Shown: positions 17,801 through 26,879, counted from the first letter of the stretch. The stretch is DNA of 64,000 nt from DASXUG01 sp964620425 (GCA_964620425.1 CAZUGV010000001.1:310001-374000), one strand, 5' to 3'. Numbers and translations are program-made. The notes: generated by a model from the letters alone, not told the origin.

Positions 17801-20041
17801 ATGAAATTTCGCTTCCCTGTCGTCATTATTGATGAAGACTTTCGCTCTGAAAACTCCTCTGGCTTAGGCATCCGCGTGCTGGCAAAAGCCATTGAAGAAG
17901 AAGGTGTTGAAGTGCTTGGCGTTACCAGCTACGGCGACCTCACCTCTTTTGCGCAACAACAAAGCCGTGCTTCAGCTTTTATTTTATCCATTGACGATGA
18001 AGAAATTGTCGAAGAAAAACCAGAAGCGCTTGAGCAATTACGCAGTTTTGTCACTGAAATTCGTTATCGCAATGAAGAAATCCCTATTTTCTTGCACGGT
18101 GAAACAAGAACTTCACGCCATATCCCAAACGATGTATTGCGTGAATTGCACGGCTTTATTCATATGAATGAAGACACGCCAGAGTTTGTGGCGCGGCTGA
18201 TTATCCGCGAAGCCAAAGCTTATTTAGATAGCTTACCTCCGCCATTTTTCAAAGCCCTCACGCACTACGCGGCAGATGGCTCTTACTCATGGCACTGCCC
18301 GGGTCACTCAGGTGGCGTGGCATTTTTGAAATCACCCGTGGGGCAAATGTTCCACCAGTTTTTTGGTGAAAACATGTTGCGTGCAGACGTCTGTAACGCA
18401 GTAGATGAGCTTGGTCAGTTGCTAGACCATACTGGCCCAATCGCCGCATCAGAACGCAATGCAGCCCGCATTTACAATTGCGACCACTTGTATTTTGTGA
18501 CCAATGGCACTTCAACCTCCAACAAAATTGTGTGGAACTCGACCGTTGCACCAGGTGACATTGTCGTCGTTGACCGCAACTGTCATAAGTCAGTGTTGCA
18601 TGCCATTATAATGACGGGTGCTGTCCCTGTGTTTTTAATGCCAACACGCAATCACTTTGGCATTATCGGCCCTATCCCAAAAAGCGAATTTACTTGGGAA
18701 AATATTCAAAAGAAAATTGCACGCAACCCATTTGCAACGGATAAAAATGCAAAACCGCGTGTACTCACCATCACCCAATCCACTTACGATGGCGTGTTAT
18801 ACAACGTAGAAGAAATCAAAGAGATGCTCGATGGCAAAATCGACACCCTGCACTTTGATGAAGCATGGTTGCCCCACGCGACTTTCCACGACTTCTATGG
18901 TGATTACCATGCGATTGGCGCGGATCGTCCACGCTGTAAAGAGTCGATGGTGTTCTCTACGCAATCTACCCACAAGTTGCTGGCGGGTTTGAGCCAAGCC
19001 TCGCAGATTTTGGTGCAAGATGCACAAAACAACCAACTAGACCGTGATGTATTTAACGAAGCCTATCTCATGCACACCTCAACCAGCCCGCAATACTCCA
19101 TTATTGCCAGCTGTGACGTAGCCGCTGCAATGATGGAAGCGCCAGGCGGTACCGTATTAGTTGAAGAATCCATTAAAGAAGCCTTAGATTTCCGCCGCGC
19201 AATGCGCAAAGTGGATGAGGAATGGGGCGCAGACTGGTGGTTTAAAGTATGGGGACCAAACGACCTGACGGAAGAAGGCATTGAAGAGCGCGCCTCATGG
19301 ATGCTAAAAGCGGGTGAAGCGTGGCATGGCTTTGGCAATTTGGCCGAAGGCTTTAACATGCTCGACCCCATCAAAGCGACCATCATCACCCCAGGTTTAG
19401 ATATTGACGGTGACTTCTCTGACGAATTTGGTATTCCAGCTGCAATTGTCACCAAGTATCTCGCTGAACATGGCGTTATTGTAGAAAAAACTGGCTTGTA
19501 CTCATTCTTTATCATGTTCACCATCGGCATTACCAAAGGCCGCTGGAACACTATGGTAGCGGCTTTACAACAATTTAAAGACGATTACGACAAAAACCAA
19601 CCACTGTGGAAAGTCTTACCTGAGTTCGCCCAAAAGCATGTGCGCTACGAACGTATGGGTTTACGTGATTTATGCACGCAAATTCATGAAGTATATAAAG
19701 CCAACGATGTTGCGCGCCTCACCACTGAAATGTACCTTTCAGACATGGTACCTGCCATGAAACCTACCGATGCATTCTCAAAAATGGCGCACCGTGAAAT
19801 TGACCGTGTACCGATTGACGAACTTGAAGGCCGCATTACAGCGGTGTTGCTAACACCTTATCCACCTGGCATTCCATTACTTATCCCAGGTGAACAATTT
19901 AACAAGGTGATTATTAATTATTTAAAATTTGCACGCACGTTTAATGAAAAATTCCCAGGCTTTGAAACCGATGTGCATGGCCTGGTAAAAGAGGTGACGG
20001 ATGGCAAAGCCAGTTATTTTGTTGATTGCGTGAAAAATTAA
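17801..20041 (+). CDS. Orn/Lys/Arg decarboxylase (PLP fold I)
   Basis: A 746-aa acid-inducible-type amino acid decarboxylase (arginine, lysine or ornithine) that produces a polyamine precursor. The N-terminal wing (response-regulator-like) domain covers about residues 1-130. The PLP domain has WHCPGHSGG near 165, VTNGTSTSNKIV, the PLP-contact region FDEAWLPHA, and the Schiff-base lysine in STHKLLAG at Lys392. A C-terminal OKR domain follows. I prefer ATG at 17801 (AAAGGA at 17786-17791) to GTG at 17765. Family similarity alone does not decide the substrate; arginine is my best guess given how common this dcd neighbour is. The gene ends before a strong hairpin at 20189-20225. Confidence 0.9.
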   Translation: MKFRFPVVIIDEDFRSENSSGLGIRVLAKAIEEEGVEVLGVTSYGDLTSFAQQQSRASAFILSIDDEEIVEEKPEALEQLRSFVTEIRYRNEEIPIFLHGETRTSRHIPNDVLRELHGFIHMNEDTPEFVARLIIREAKAYLDSLPPPFFKALTHYAADGSYSWHCPGHSGGVAFLKSPVGQMFHQFFGENMLRADVCNAVDELGQLLDHTGPIAASERNAARIYNCDHLYFVTNGTSTSNKIVWNSTVAPGDIVVVDRNCHKSVLHAIIMTGAVPVFLMPTRNHFGIIGPIPKSEFTWENIQKKIARNPFATDKNAKPRVLTITQSTYDGVLYNVEEIKEMLDGKIDTLHFDEAWLPHATFHDFYGDYHAIGADRPRCKESMVFSTQSTHKLLAGLSQASQILVQDAQNNQLDRDVFNEAYLMHTSTSPQYSIIASCDVAAAMMEAPGGTVLVEESIKEALDFRRAMRKVDEEWGADWWFKVWGPNDLTEEGIEERASWMLKAGEAWHGFGNLAEGFNMLDPIKATIITPGLDIDGDFSDEFGIPAAIVTKYLAEHGVIVEKTGLYSFFIMFTIGITKGRWNTMVAALQQFKDDYDKNQPLWKVLPEFAQKHVRYERMGLRDLCTQIHEVYKANDVARLTTEMYLSDMVPAMKPTDAFSKMAHREIDRVPIDELEGRITAVLLTPYPPGIPLLIPGEQFNKVIINYLKFARTFNEKFPGFETDVHGLVKEVTDGKASYFVDCVKN

Positions 20042-20389
20042 ACAATTATTAAAAATTGGATTCAAAAAACTAGACCACACTAACCTATAAAATCACCACA
20101 GAAATCCTGTTTCACATAAAAAATCATTAGTCAATAGTCCAAACAGACTATATACCCACCAATAAAAACAAAAATATAATCACTTACACGCTATATTGGA
20201 CTTTTAAAATATATCCAATATAGCGTTTGGTTTTATTTTTAATGTTAATTTGTCGTTAGTGTGAAAAAATAAAATCCAACTTGTGTTTTATGGCGTTGGG
20301 AAGAACAACTCACCTCTATAAATTTACAAGTTGATAAGCGCAATTGTCATTCAGACTTTATTTTTTAGAAATCACATAAGGGGAATATC
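20042..20389. other. 350-bp AT-rich gap before the PEP-CTERM gene
   Basis: It holds the inverted repeat at 20189-20225 and presumably the promoter of the PEP-CTERM gene. I could not find a consensus sigma-70 or sigma-54 promoter, and no gene. Confidence 0.6.
20189..20237 (+). terminator. Terminator-like hairpin
   Basis: A perfect 12-bp inverted repeat (CGCTATATTGGA / TCCAATATAGCG) with a 13-base AT-rich spacer is followed by TTTGGTTTTATTTTT. It lies about 150 bp after the decarboxylase stop and is the most likely end of that transcript. As a clean symmetric site it could also be an operator for the PEP-CTERM gene. Confidence 0.65.
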
Positions 20390-21154
20390 GTGAAAAAATT
20401 TTTAAATACAGCTTTATTAGTTTCTTTAGCCTTTGCATCACATGCAGCATCAGCGAACACACTAACTCAATTTTCACCAACTGGCACCGATGTTGTAGCA
20501 CGTGGTGCATCTGAGATTGGTGGTATTGTGGTTGAGTTGAAAGGCACCAATGGTGTTTCTGTTGTTAGTCAGCTTGCTGCATCTTCATTATTCGTAGGTA
20601 GTACAACATCAGTAAATCCATTCACAATCGGCACACAAACGGGCTATGATGCTTCTGTAGTAGCTGCATTAGGCGGTGGCTTGCAATCAGCTTCTTTTAG
20701 ATTTACGTTATATGATGGCGATACCGCTACAGGTAATTTTGATAGAAACGACAACTCGTTATTAGTGAACGGGGTGAATGTTGGTAACTGGTCAAATGTA
20801 ACTACGAACACAACCACTAGCACAGGCGCTACAGAATCAGGCACGGTTGCTCACACCGGCTTTGAAAATAACACACTTGATAGTGGCTGGTTTCATGTAA
20901 CTGATGGCACATTGCTTTCTAGCGTTTTCTCTTCATTAGCCACGGGTAAGATTGTATTTGGCTTTCTTGACAAAGATCCAGGCGATCAATATCTAGATTT
21001 TACACAAGGCATTGATAAGTCATTAATCAACGTTGGCTCTGGCCCAGTTGTTGTTCCACCAACACCAAGCGCAGTTCCAGAAAATGATATTTACGCAATG
21101 ATGTTAGCAGGCTTAGGTTTAGTTGGCTTTGCCGCACGTCGCCGTCAAGCTTAA
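20390..21154 (+). CDS. PEP-CTERM sorting-domain protein
   Basis: A secreted or surface protein of 254 aa. An N-terminal signal peptide ends in AASA (about residue 22). A beta-rich Thr/Ser/Asn-rich body follows. The C-terminal sorting signal, at about 229-254, has the motif VPEN, a hydrophobic helix (YAMMLAGLGLVGFAA) and a basic tail RRRQA. This tripartite tail is recognised by exosortase (XrtA/EpsH), which cleaves at the motif. The motif reads PEN rather than PEP. The start is GTG at 20390, with AAGGGG upstream. The EPS cluster at 50-64 kb is of the type normally paired with such proteins. A terminator follows at 21171. Confidence 0.9.
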   Translation: MKKFLNTALLVSLAFASHAASANTLTQFSPTGTDVVARGASEIGGIVVELKGTNGVSVVSQLAASSLFVGSTTSVNPFTIGTQTGYDASVVAALGGGLQSASFRFTLYDGDTATGNFDRNDNSLLVNGVNVGNWSNVTTNTTTSTGATESGTVAHTGFENNTLDSGWFHVTDGTLLSSVFSSLATGKIVFGFLDKDPGDQYLDFTQGIDKSLINVGSGPVVVPPTPSAVPENDIYAMMLAGLGLVGFAARRRQA

Positions 21155-21170
21155 TAAATCGTAACACTCT

Positions 21171-21196
21171 AAAAGCCTCGCTAGTGCGGGGCTTTT
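21171..21196 (+). terminator. Rho-independent terminator of the PEP-CTERM gene
   Basis: The stem AAAAGCCTCGC / GCGGGGCTTTT has one T-G wobble and a TAGT loop, 16 bases after the stop, and ends in TTTTGTGCTTTT. Confidence 0.85.
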
Positions 21197-21304
21197 GTGC
21201 TTTTATCAGATCCAGTTGGTTCAATATAATGCCTTAACTTTTGTTGATATAGCCGAGCATTCAAAACCATAGAAAAAAACTTAGCAGTACCAATCATTGA
21301 CCAC

Positions 21305-21332
21305 GATTGTAAAACTAAGATTGTAAAACTAA
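21305..21332. repeat. 14-bp tandem repeat, two copies
   Basis: GATTGTAAAACTAA occurs twice head to tail without mismatch, in the gap before the lytic transglycosylase gene. Confidence 0.8.
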
Positions 21333-21445
21333 ACTTTTTATAAATTTGGTCGATGTATACAAGCCTTCCATGTTCGGGTAAGTGAGCAGCTGTTCGAATA
21401 TAACAAAGTTGTATAACAAAACTGGATGAAGCTTCTATTGGCTAA

Positions 21446-21462
21446 TTAGCACAAAAATTGCT
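21446..21462 (+). promoter_or_regulatory. Possible sigma-54 promoter (one mismatch)
   Basis: TTAGCAC-N5-TTGC has correct -24/-12 spacing, with GC in the -12 element, but the first G of the critical -24 GG is A. It would start transcription near 21473, about 38 bases before the TTG start of the transglycosylase gene. Confidence 0.35.
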
Positions 21463-21510
21463 GATGTTTTAAGTCTTTACAGCATTGCATTTTAAATCGG
21501 GAGTATAGTT

Positions 21511-22638
21511 TTGCGCTTAGGGTTTGGTATAAAGTTATTTCTATTCAGATGCTTAATGGCATATATAAGTTTGCATTTGAGTCATATTGCGTTTGCAGAT
21601 GACGCCACCAACCTGTCAACCAATCAGCATATAGACGAAATTTCGCCAACCCAGCATGAAACTAGCTCGGATGAAAGTAGCCCTAACACCAATCCACCGA
21701 ATAACACAGAAAGCAGTAACGCCAACAATCAAGCGCAAACTGGCACTAAATCAATCACATTAGATAATTCACAAAGTAAAGGCTCGTTAAAAAACCCTTA
21801 TGCATTATTAGTCAATTTAGCCTTTAAAGGTAAAAATGCACAAGGCGTAAGCAGTTATACTGAAGCAGCAACGATTTACTGCCGCGCAGCGCGCGATGGC
21901 GATGCAAATGCGCAATACGCAATGGGCTGGCTATATGCTAATGGACGAGGCGTGCCAAAAGATGACAATGTTGCTGTGATGTTTTACAGTAAAGCGGCGA
22001 AACAAAACCATGCTAGTGCTAGAGACGCAGTGATTGCTAGCACAGGCAACCCCAACTTAGCCGACTTACCCAAGTGCATGTTACCAGACCCGCCACCGCC
22101 TCCTGTTGTCTTAGCACCCACAGAAACGGTAACCCCAGAAGTCGAATCCACGGCGTTTTACACGAAGGGGCCTATTTTTAAACTGGTGAATAAAATCGCA
22201 CCAAATTACAAAATTGAAACCGATTTAGTCATGGCATTTATTGCTGTGGAATCTGGCTTTAACCCACAAGCCACATCCCCCAAAAACGCGCAGGGCTTAA
22301 TGCAGCTAATACCAGAAACGGCTGCGCGTTTTAATGTAAAAGATGCTTACAACCCAGAAGATAATATCAAGGGCGGTTTGGCTTATTTGCAATGGTTGCT
22401 CGCCTACTTTAAAGGCGATGTTGCGTTGGTAGCTGCCGCTTACAACTCAGGGGAAATGACGGTGGAAAAATACAAAGGTGTGCCACCGTATGCAGAAACA
22501 CAAAATTACGTCAAAAAGATTACATCACTGTACAAAAAAAACTACCATCCTTATCGTGAAGATATGGGTATAAGCGCAGCTATGTTTAATCTAAGCAATA
22601 CCGCCAATAAACTTAAAGCCTATAAAACAAATCCTTGA
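21511..22638 (+). CDS. Lytic transglycosylase (SLT) with Sel1-like repeats
   Basis: A periplasmic peptidoglycan lytic transglycosylase of 375 aa. A signal peptide (residues 1-28, ending IAFA) leads into a low-complexity Asn/Ser/Thr linker at about 30-85, then Sel1-like TPR repeats at about 95-175 (AATIYCRAARDGDANAQYAMG...YANGRGVPKDD), and an SLT domain at about 225-345. The catalytic Glu is in FIAVESGF, with GLMQLIPETAARF and AAAYNSGEMTVEKY following. Sel1 plus SLT in one chain suggests docking to partners. The start is TTG at 21511, with GGGAG upstream; no ATG gives a full signal peptide. Confidence 0.9.
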   Translation: MRLGFGIKLFLFRCLMAYISLHLSHIAFADDATNLSTNQHIDEISPTQHETSSDESSPNTNPPNNTESSNANNQAQTGTKSITLDNSQSKGSLKNPYALLVNLAFKGKNAQGVSSYTEAATIYCRAARDGDANAQYAMGWLYANGRGVPKDDNVAVMFYSKAAKQNHASARDAVIASTGNPNLADLPKCMLPDPPPPPVVLAPTETVTPEVESTAFYTKGPIFKLVNKIAPNYKIETDLVMAFIAVESGFNPQATSPKNAQGLMQLIPETAARFNVKDAYNPEDNIKGGLAYLQWLLAYFKGDVALVAAAYNSGEMTVEKYKGVPPYAETQNYVKKITSLYKKNYHPYREDMGISAAMFNLSNTANKLKAYKTNP

Positions 22639-22672
22639 ACAAGCTGCTGATCCAACCAGTGCGTTAGTTCTA

Positions 22673-22704
22673 ATTTGCCTAAGCCTTAGATTTGCCTAAG
22701 CCTT
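22673..22704. repeat. 15-bp direct repeat, two copies
   Basis: ATTTGCCTAAGCCTT occurs at 22673-22687 and again at 22690-22704, running into the folA stop codon. It looks like a recent small duplication between two convergent genes. Confidence 0.75.
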
Positions 22705-23192
22705 TATTTTTTGACATAAGTGACATAGCAATAAGATAAGCCAAACTCACTAAGATGCCGCTCACGTGACGCTTCTAGCCATATTTGATGGTCCCACTGC
22801 GGAAAAAAAGCATCCCCATCTACGGCCAAATCAATTTCAGTCATATAAAGTTTATGCGCGTATTGCATACCTTGCTCATAAAGTTCGGCACCACCAATCA
22901 AAAAAGCTTCAGCATCATCGCCACAAGCTTTGATGGCAGCATCTAATGAATGTACAACAATAGCACCCTCCACTGAAAATTTTGGGTTACGTGTCACAAT
23001 GACAGTAGTTCTGCCAGGCAGCAAGCGCCCCAAAGACTCAAAGGTTTTACGCCCCATGATAATATGATGCCCCATGGTTAACGCGCGAAAGCGCTTTAAA
23101 TCTTCAGGCAAATGCCAAGGCAATGTGTTATTCACACCTATCACGTTGTTTTGCGCAATAGCGACAATAAGAGATAATGTAGTCATGCGCAT
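22704..23192 (-). CDS. folA: Dihydrofolate reductase
   Basis: Reduces dihydrofolate with NADPH, regenerating the folate used by ThyA. The 162-aa protein has IAQNNVIGVNNTLPWHLPEDL at the N-terminus (catalytic Asp/Glu position in LPEDLKRF), MGRKTFESLG, and the late FLIGGAELY cofactor loop. In many proteobacteria folA sits beside thyA; here they are 4.5 kb apart. It is divergent from the GlrK-type kinase gene across about 80 bp. Confidence 0.97.
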   Translation of the reverse strand: MRMTTLSLIVAIAQNNVIGVNNTLPWHLPEDLKRFRALTMGHHIIMGRKTFESLGRLLPGRTTVIVTRNPKFSVEGAIVVHSLDAAIKACGDDAEAFLIGGAELYEQGMQYAHKLYMTEIDLAVDGDAFFPQWDHQIWLEASRERHLSEFGLSYCYVTYVKK

Positions 23193-23274
23193 ATTATACT
23201 TAGCATTTGCGCGCGGATCTCGTTTTAAAAGATAAAGTCACTTTAGACTTCCCCCACTTTGCGGAGATCAATGC

Positions 23275-24756
23275 TTGCCCCAAAAGAGTAAATTTATGTA
23301 CCCAAAATCATTTCTCAAGCTATTGTTACTAGGATTTGCGCTTGCTATATTGCCATTGATTTTTGCATTTGCGAATGCATCTATTCATGTGGATCGTTTA
23401 GCAGCACAAAGCAGAAATACAGTAGCGCGTGCCGTAGAAGCCACTCGATCTATCCGTGTGTTAGTGGATCAACTCAGCCTGATGGAACGTAGCGCTCGCC
23501 AATACTTTGTGTTGCATGATGATAGTTTTCTAGAAAATTTCAGCGTGACTCACAACAAATTTGTGCTCCACTTAAAAGAACTCGAACGTTTGCCCATTAC
23601 CAAAGAGCAATCGATAGAATTAAAAAATATAGAGGTAGATGAAATCGCCCTTTTCAAAGAAATTCACGTTAAGAAAAATGAAGAAGTACTCCCTGAGACC
23701 ATCATCTCCCAATTTGCAAATCTCTCAGAGCAAGCGCAAGGCATACTATCTGACAACAACTTACTGATTGATCGCGAGTCAGCCGCACTTTCAAAAATGG
23801 CTGAGCGCACACAATATGTTTTGTTCTGGCAGTCGCTCACGTTACTGCCTGTTGGATTAATTGTCGCTCTCGTCATTACTTACTTGGTGGCACAACCAAT
23901 TCGGCGAATGGATGCAGCCATTAAACATTTGGGTGAAGGGCACTATGAAGATTCAATTAGTATTGAAGGCCCCAACGACATGCGTATTCTTGGCGAACGC
24001 TTGGATTGGTTGAGAAGCCAGCTACAACACGTTGAGCAAGAAAAGCAGCGATTTCTGCGCCATGTCTCTCATGAATTAAAAACCCCACTCACCGCAATTC
24101 GAGAGGCAAGCGAGCTGTTGAGCGACGAGGTCGGCGGTACACTAACGAATCAACAAAAAGAAATCACCCAAATTTTGCGTGAAAGTAGTATTCGTCTTCA
24201 AAAAATGATTGAGAACTTGCTGCACTACTCCGCTGTACAATTTAAAAAGCCAGAGCTTAAGTTAGAAAAAGTTGTTTTGTCAGCAATCATGCAAAACGTA
24301 TTGAAACACTATGCACTCTCCATTGAGAACAAAAACATCAAAATAATGTCCACATTTGAAGATATCAGTATTATTTGCGACCAAGAAAAAGTGCATACGA
24401 TTATCGATAATTTAATTTCAAATGCGGTTAAATACACGCATCAATCAGGTATGATTAATTTACGCATTTACTTAAGAAGAGATCACGCTGTCATTAAAGT
24501 GCAGGACAATGGGCCAGGCATACCAACTTCAGATCATGCAAAACTCTTTGATCCTTTTTACCGAGGGCAACGTGTACACGAAGGCTTGGTAAGCGGAAGT
24601 GGATTAGGACTATCTATTGCAAAAGAGTATACCGAGACACATGGCGGCATGTTAAGCTTAATCCCTACAAACACTGGCGCGCATTTTAGAGTGCAATTGC
24701 CATTAGATGCTTCAAAGGAGGCTTTACAAAAGAATGCAGTTGCGAAAAACGCATAA
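23275..24756 (+). CDS. glrK: Sensor histidine kinase, GlrK/QseE type
   Basis: A membrane histidine kinase of 493 aa. The first transmembrane helix is at about residues 13-35, a helical periplasmic sensor at about 36-183, the second helix at about 185-206, HAMP at about 207-258, HisKA with phospho-acceptor His266 in HVSHELKTPLT, and HATPase_c with DNGPGIP and GSGLGLSIAKEY. The sequence and the gene order kinase-lipoprotein-sigma-54 regulator match E. coli glrK-qseG-glrR. The TTG at 23275 (GGAG at 23263-23266) is the listed start; ATG at 23296 is a fair alternative. Its stop overlaps the next gene. Confidence 0.93.
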   Translation: MPQKSKFMYPKSFLKLLLLGFALAILPLIFAFANASIHVDRLAAQSRNTVARAVEATRSIRVLVDQLSLMERSARQYFVLHDDSFLENFSVTHNKFVLHLKELERLPITKEQSIELKNIEVDEIALFKEIHVKKNEEVLPETIISQFANLSEQAQGILSDNNLLIDRESAALSKMAERTQYVLFWQSLTLLPVGLIVALVITYLVAQPIRRMDAAIKHLGEGHYEDSISIEGPNDMRILGERLDWLRSQLQHVEQEKQRFLRHVSHELKTPLTAIREASELLSDEVGGTLTNQQKEITQILRESSIRLQKMIENLLHYSAVQFKKPELKLEKVVLSAIMQNVLKHYALSIENKNIKIMSTFEDISIICDQEKVHTIIDNLISNAVKYTHQSGMINLRIYLRRDHAVIKVQDNGPGIPTSDHAKLFDPFYRGQRVHEGLVSGSGLGLSIAKEYTETHGGMLSLIPTNTGAHFRVQLPLDASKEALQKNAVAKNA

Positions 24757-25384
24757 GAATATTGTTCATTTAATCTTACTGTCCATGATAGTAAGCATGG
24801 GTCTTTGCGCGTGCGCGACAAAAGTAAGTAAAAAACCAATCGCAAAAGAGGTTATTGAAGTTAAAACCGAAACACCTAACGAGCCAACAACCACTCAGTT
24901 AAACGATCAGAACAACACGAATCCTGAAGATACCATCAACGAATACATGAGCAAAGTGCTTAATATGTCTGGCGAGGCTCAGAAAAAGGAATTACAGACC
25001 CTGATTCAATCACAGCAAGGCAGCAAACAAGACGTAAACAGTAAGACAAAATTAGCATTACTCTATGGTTTATCATCTAGCCGAGTAAGAGACTACGCAA
25101 AAGCTCAATTACTGGCAGACGAACTGATCAAGGAAAGAACTCTCGACAGTGAGCGCAAATCCATTTTGATAATATTGCGTGACTATATTGCAGAAACCAT
25201 TAAAATTTCAATAAAATTACGTGAAGAACAAAAAAAGAGCGATGCATTACAGGCAAAATTAGACATCTTGCAAACTAGAGCAGATACAGTTCAGCAAAAA
25301 GCTGACAACCTTCAACAAAAGCTTGATGAGTTAAAAGATATTGAAAAAACTATGATTAACCGAAATCAAAATAATAAAAAATGA
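24734..25384 (+). CDS. QseG-like lipoprotein of the kinase operon
   Basis: A 216-aa lipoprotein. The signal peptide ends in the lipobox LCAC near residue 25, the middle is helical, and residues about 160-210 form a coiled coil (repeated AKLDILQTRADTVQQKADNLQQKLDEL). It occupies the place of E. coli qseG, which interacts with the partner kinase; by analogy it may modulate the kinase in the periplasm. I chose ATG at 24734, after AAGGAGG at 24715-24721, over ATG at 24707, because it gives a proper signal peptide. It overlaps the kinase gene upstream and the regulator gene downstream (ATGA). Confidence 0.85.
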   Translation: MQLRKTHKNIVHLILLSMIVSMGLCACATKVSKKPIAKEVIEVKTETPNEPTTTQLNDQNNTNPEDTINEYMSKVLNMSGEAQKKELQTLIQSQQGSKQDVNSKTKLALLYGLSSSRVRDYAKAQLLADELIKERTLDSERKSILIILRDYIAETIKISIKLREEQKKSDALQAKLDILQTRADTVQQKADNLQQKLDELKDIEKTMINRNQNNKK

Positions 25385-26775
25385 CCGCATTGAAAGCCAC
25401 AAAACTTCAGCAGAAAATCCTCACAGTAGATGACGACCCAGACATACTGAGCCTGTTAGGGATGCGTTTGCGCGCTGCTGGATACGAAGTAATTGCGGCA
25501 AATAGTGGCGAAGAAGCGTTAAACCATTTGGCAATAAGCCGCCCCAATCTTGTAATTAGCGACCTTCGTATGCCAGGAATGGATGGCATGGAGTTATTTG
25601 ATGCTATCCATCGCAATGACCCCGCCCTCCCTGTCATCATGCTCACTGCTCATGGCTCAATTCCAGAAGCTGTTGAAGCAACGCAACGAGGCATGTTTGG
25701 ATTTTTAACCAAGCCCTTTGACAGTAAAACGCTACTACTACAAGTTGAGGGGGCTCTGCGCATGAGCGCTTTCGCCCACAACACCAGCCACACTACTGAA
25801 GAAAATCAAGCATGGTGTGCTGAAATTCTCACACGTAGTCCAGTCATGGAAAATATGCTCAGTCAAGCCAAGCTGATGGCAATGTCGGACGCTAGCATTT
25901 TTATTCAGGGTGAAAGTGGTTCAGGAAAAGAACTACTTGCACGCGCCATTCACAAGGCTAGCCCAAGAAGCAACAAACCATTTGTCGCCATCAATTGTGG
26001 CGCAATACCAGAAGCTTTGCTTGAATCAGAGCTATTTGGTCATAACAAAGGCGCATTTACCAGCGCTGTACGCGATCATATGGGCTTATTTCAAACAGCT
26101 GAAGGCGGTACATTATTCTTAGATGAAATCGGCGACATGCCACACCAGTTACAGGTGAAATTACTACGCGCCTTACAAGAGCGCGTTATTCGCCCCGTAG
26201 GTAGCAATACTAGCATTGATATTGATGTCCGCATTATTTCAGCCACGCACCGCAACCTCAGCGATGAAATGCGCGAGGGTCGCTTTAGAGAAGACTTATA
26301 CTACCGTATCAACGTAGTCGGACTAAGCATTCCCAGCCTTGCTGAACGCAGAGAAGATATTTCGCTATTAGCAAACACTTTCCTAGCAGAGCTTAATGAA
26401 AAATATAATAAAACCCTAAACGGCTTCTCACCAGAAGCAATGGAGTTACTATTATCAGCACCTTGGCCAGGCAACGTTCGTCAACTACAAAATATTGTAG
26501 AACAAGCAGTCGTGCTATCCACCACCACACTGGTGCCTGCTATGCTCGTTAAAAAAGCGTTGCAAGATAATATTGGCAGCATTGTTTCGTTTGAAAATGC
26601 GCGCAAAGACTTTGAGCGTGACTATCTCATCAAATTATTAAAAGCCACTAATGGCAGTGTTACGCAAGCTTCTCGCCTAGCTCAACGCAATAGAACCGAG
26701 TTTTACAAATTACTACAGCGCCACCAACTCACCCCTGCGCTATTCAAAGATGACACCGACCAAAATCAATCTTAA
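25381..26775 (+). CDS. glrR: Sigma-54-dependent response regulator, GlrR/QseF type
   Basis: An NtrC-family activator of 464 aa. The receiver domain (residues 10-125) has the phosphorylation site Asp61 in SDLRMPG, Thr89 and Lys111. The AAA+ domain (about 145-375) has Walker A GESGSGKE at 177-184 and Walker B FLDEIGD. The Fis-type HTH at the end contains NGSVTQASRLAQRNRTEFYKLLQRH, very close to the E. coli GlrR tail. Oddity: the sigma-54-contacting loop reads GAFTSA (224-229) instead of GAFTGA. Its ATG overlaps the stop of the lipoprotein gene. A consensus sigma-54 promoter and GlrR-like boxes follow the gene. Confidence 0.94.
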   Translation: MTALKATKLQQKILTVDDDPDILSLLGMRLRAAGYEVIAANSGEEALNHLAISRPNLVISDLRMPGMDGMELFDAIHRNDPALPVIMLTAHGSIPEAVEATQRGMFGFLTKPFDSKTLLLQVEGALRMSAFAHNTSHTTEENQAWCAEILTRSPVMENMLSQAKLMAMSDASIFIQGESGSGKELLARAIHKASPRSNKPFVAINCGAIPEALLESELFGHNKGAFTSAVRDHMGLFQTAEGGTLFLDEIGDMPHQLQVKLLRALQERVIRPVGSNTSIDIDVRIISATHRNLSDEMREGRFREDLYYRINVVGLSIPSLAERREDISLLANTFLAELNEKYNKTLNGFSPEAMELLLSAPWPGNVRQLQNIVEQAVVLSTTTLVPAMLVKKALQDNIGSIVSFENARKDFERDYLIKLLKATNGSVTQASRLAQRNRTEFYKLLQRHQLTPALFKDDTDQNQS

Positions 26776-26782
26776 ATAAAGA

Positions 26783-26800
26783 TGTCTATTTTTAGATACA
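26783..26800 (+). promoter_or_regulatory. GlrR-like activator box 1
   Basis: TGTC-N10-TACA matches the E. coli GlrR box TGTC-N10-GACA in seven of eight bases. It lies eight bases after the glrR stop, about 155-175 bases before the predicted start site of the next gene. Confidence 0.45.
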
Positions 26801-26847
26801 TAAAAATTACTTTAGAATCAAACTGTTAATAAAACACCCAAGTTAAG

Positions 26848-26865
26848 CGTCTCAAAAAAACGACA
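26848..26865 (+). promoter_or_regulatory. GlrR-like activator box 2
   Basis: CGTC-N10-GACA matches TGTC-N10-GACA in seven of eight bases. It is 65 bases (about six helical turns) from box 1 and about 90-110 bases before the predicted start site, a usual enhancer position. Confidence 0.5.
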
Positions 26866-26879
26866 CACACGCAACTCTC

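Larger units (their letters stand above)
21155..21510. other. 355-bp gap with terminator and small tandem repeat
   Basis: It contains the terminator of the PEP-CTERM gene, a perfect 14-bp tandem duplication at 21305-21332, and a near-consensus sigma-54 promoter at 21446-21462. No coding region is supported. Confidence 0.6.
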
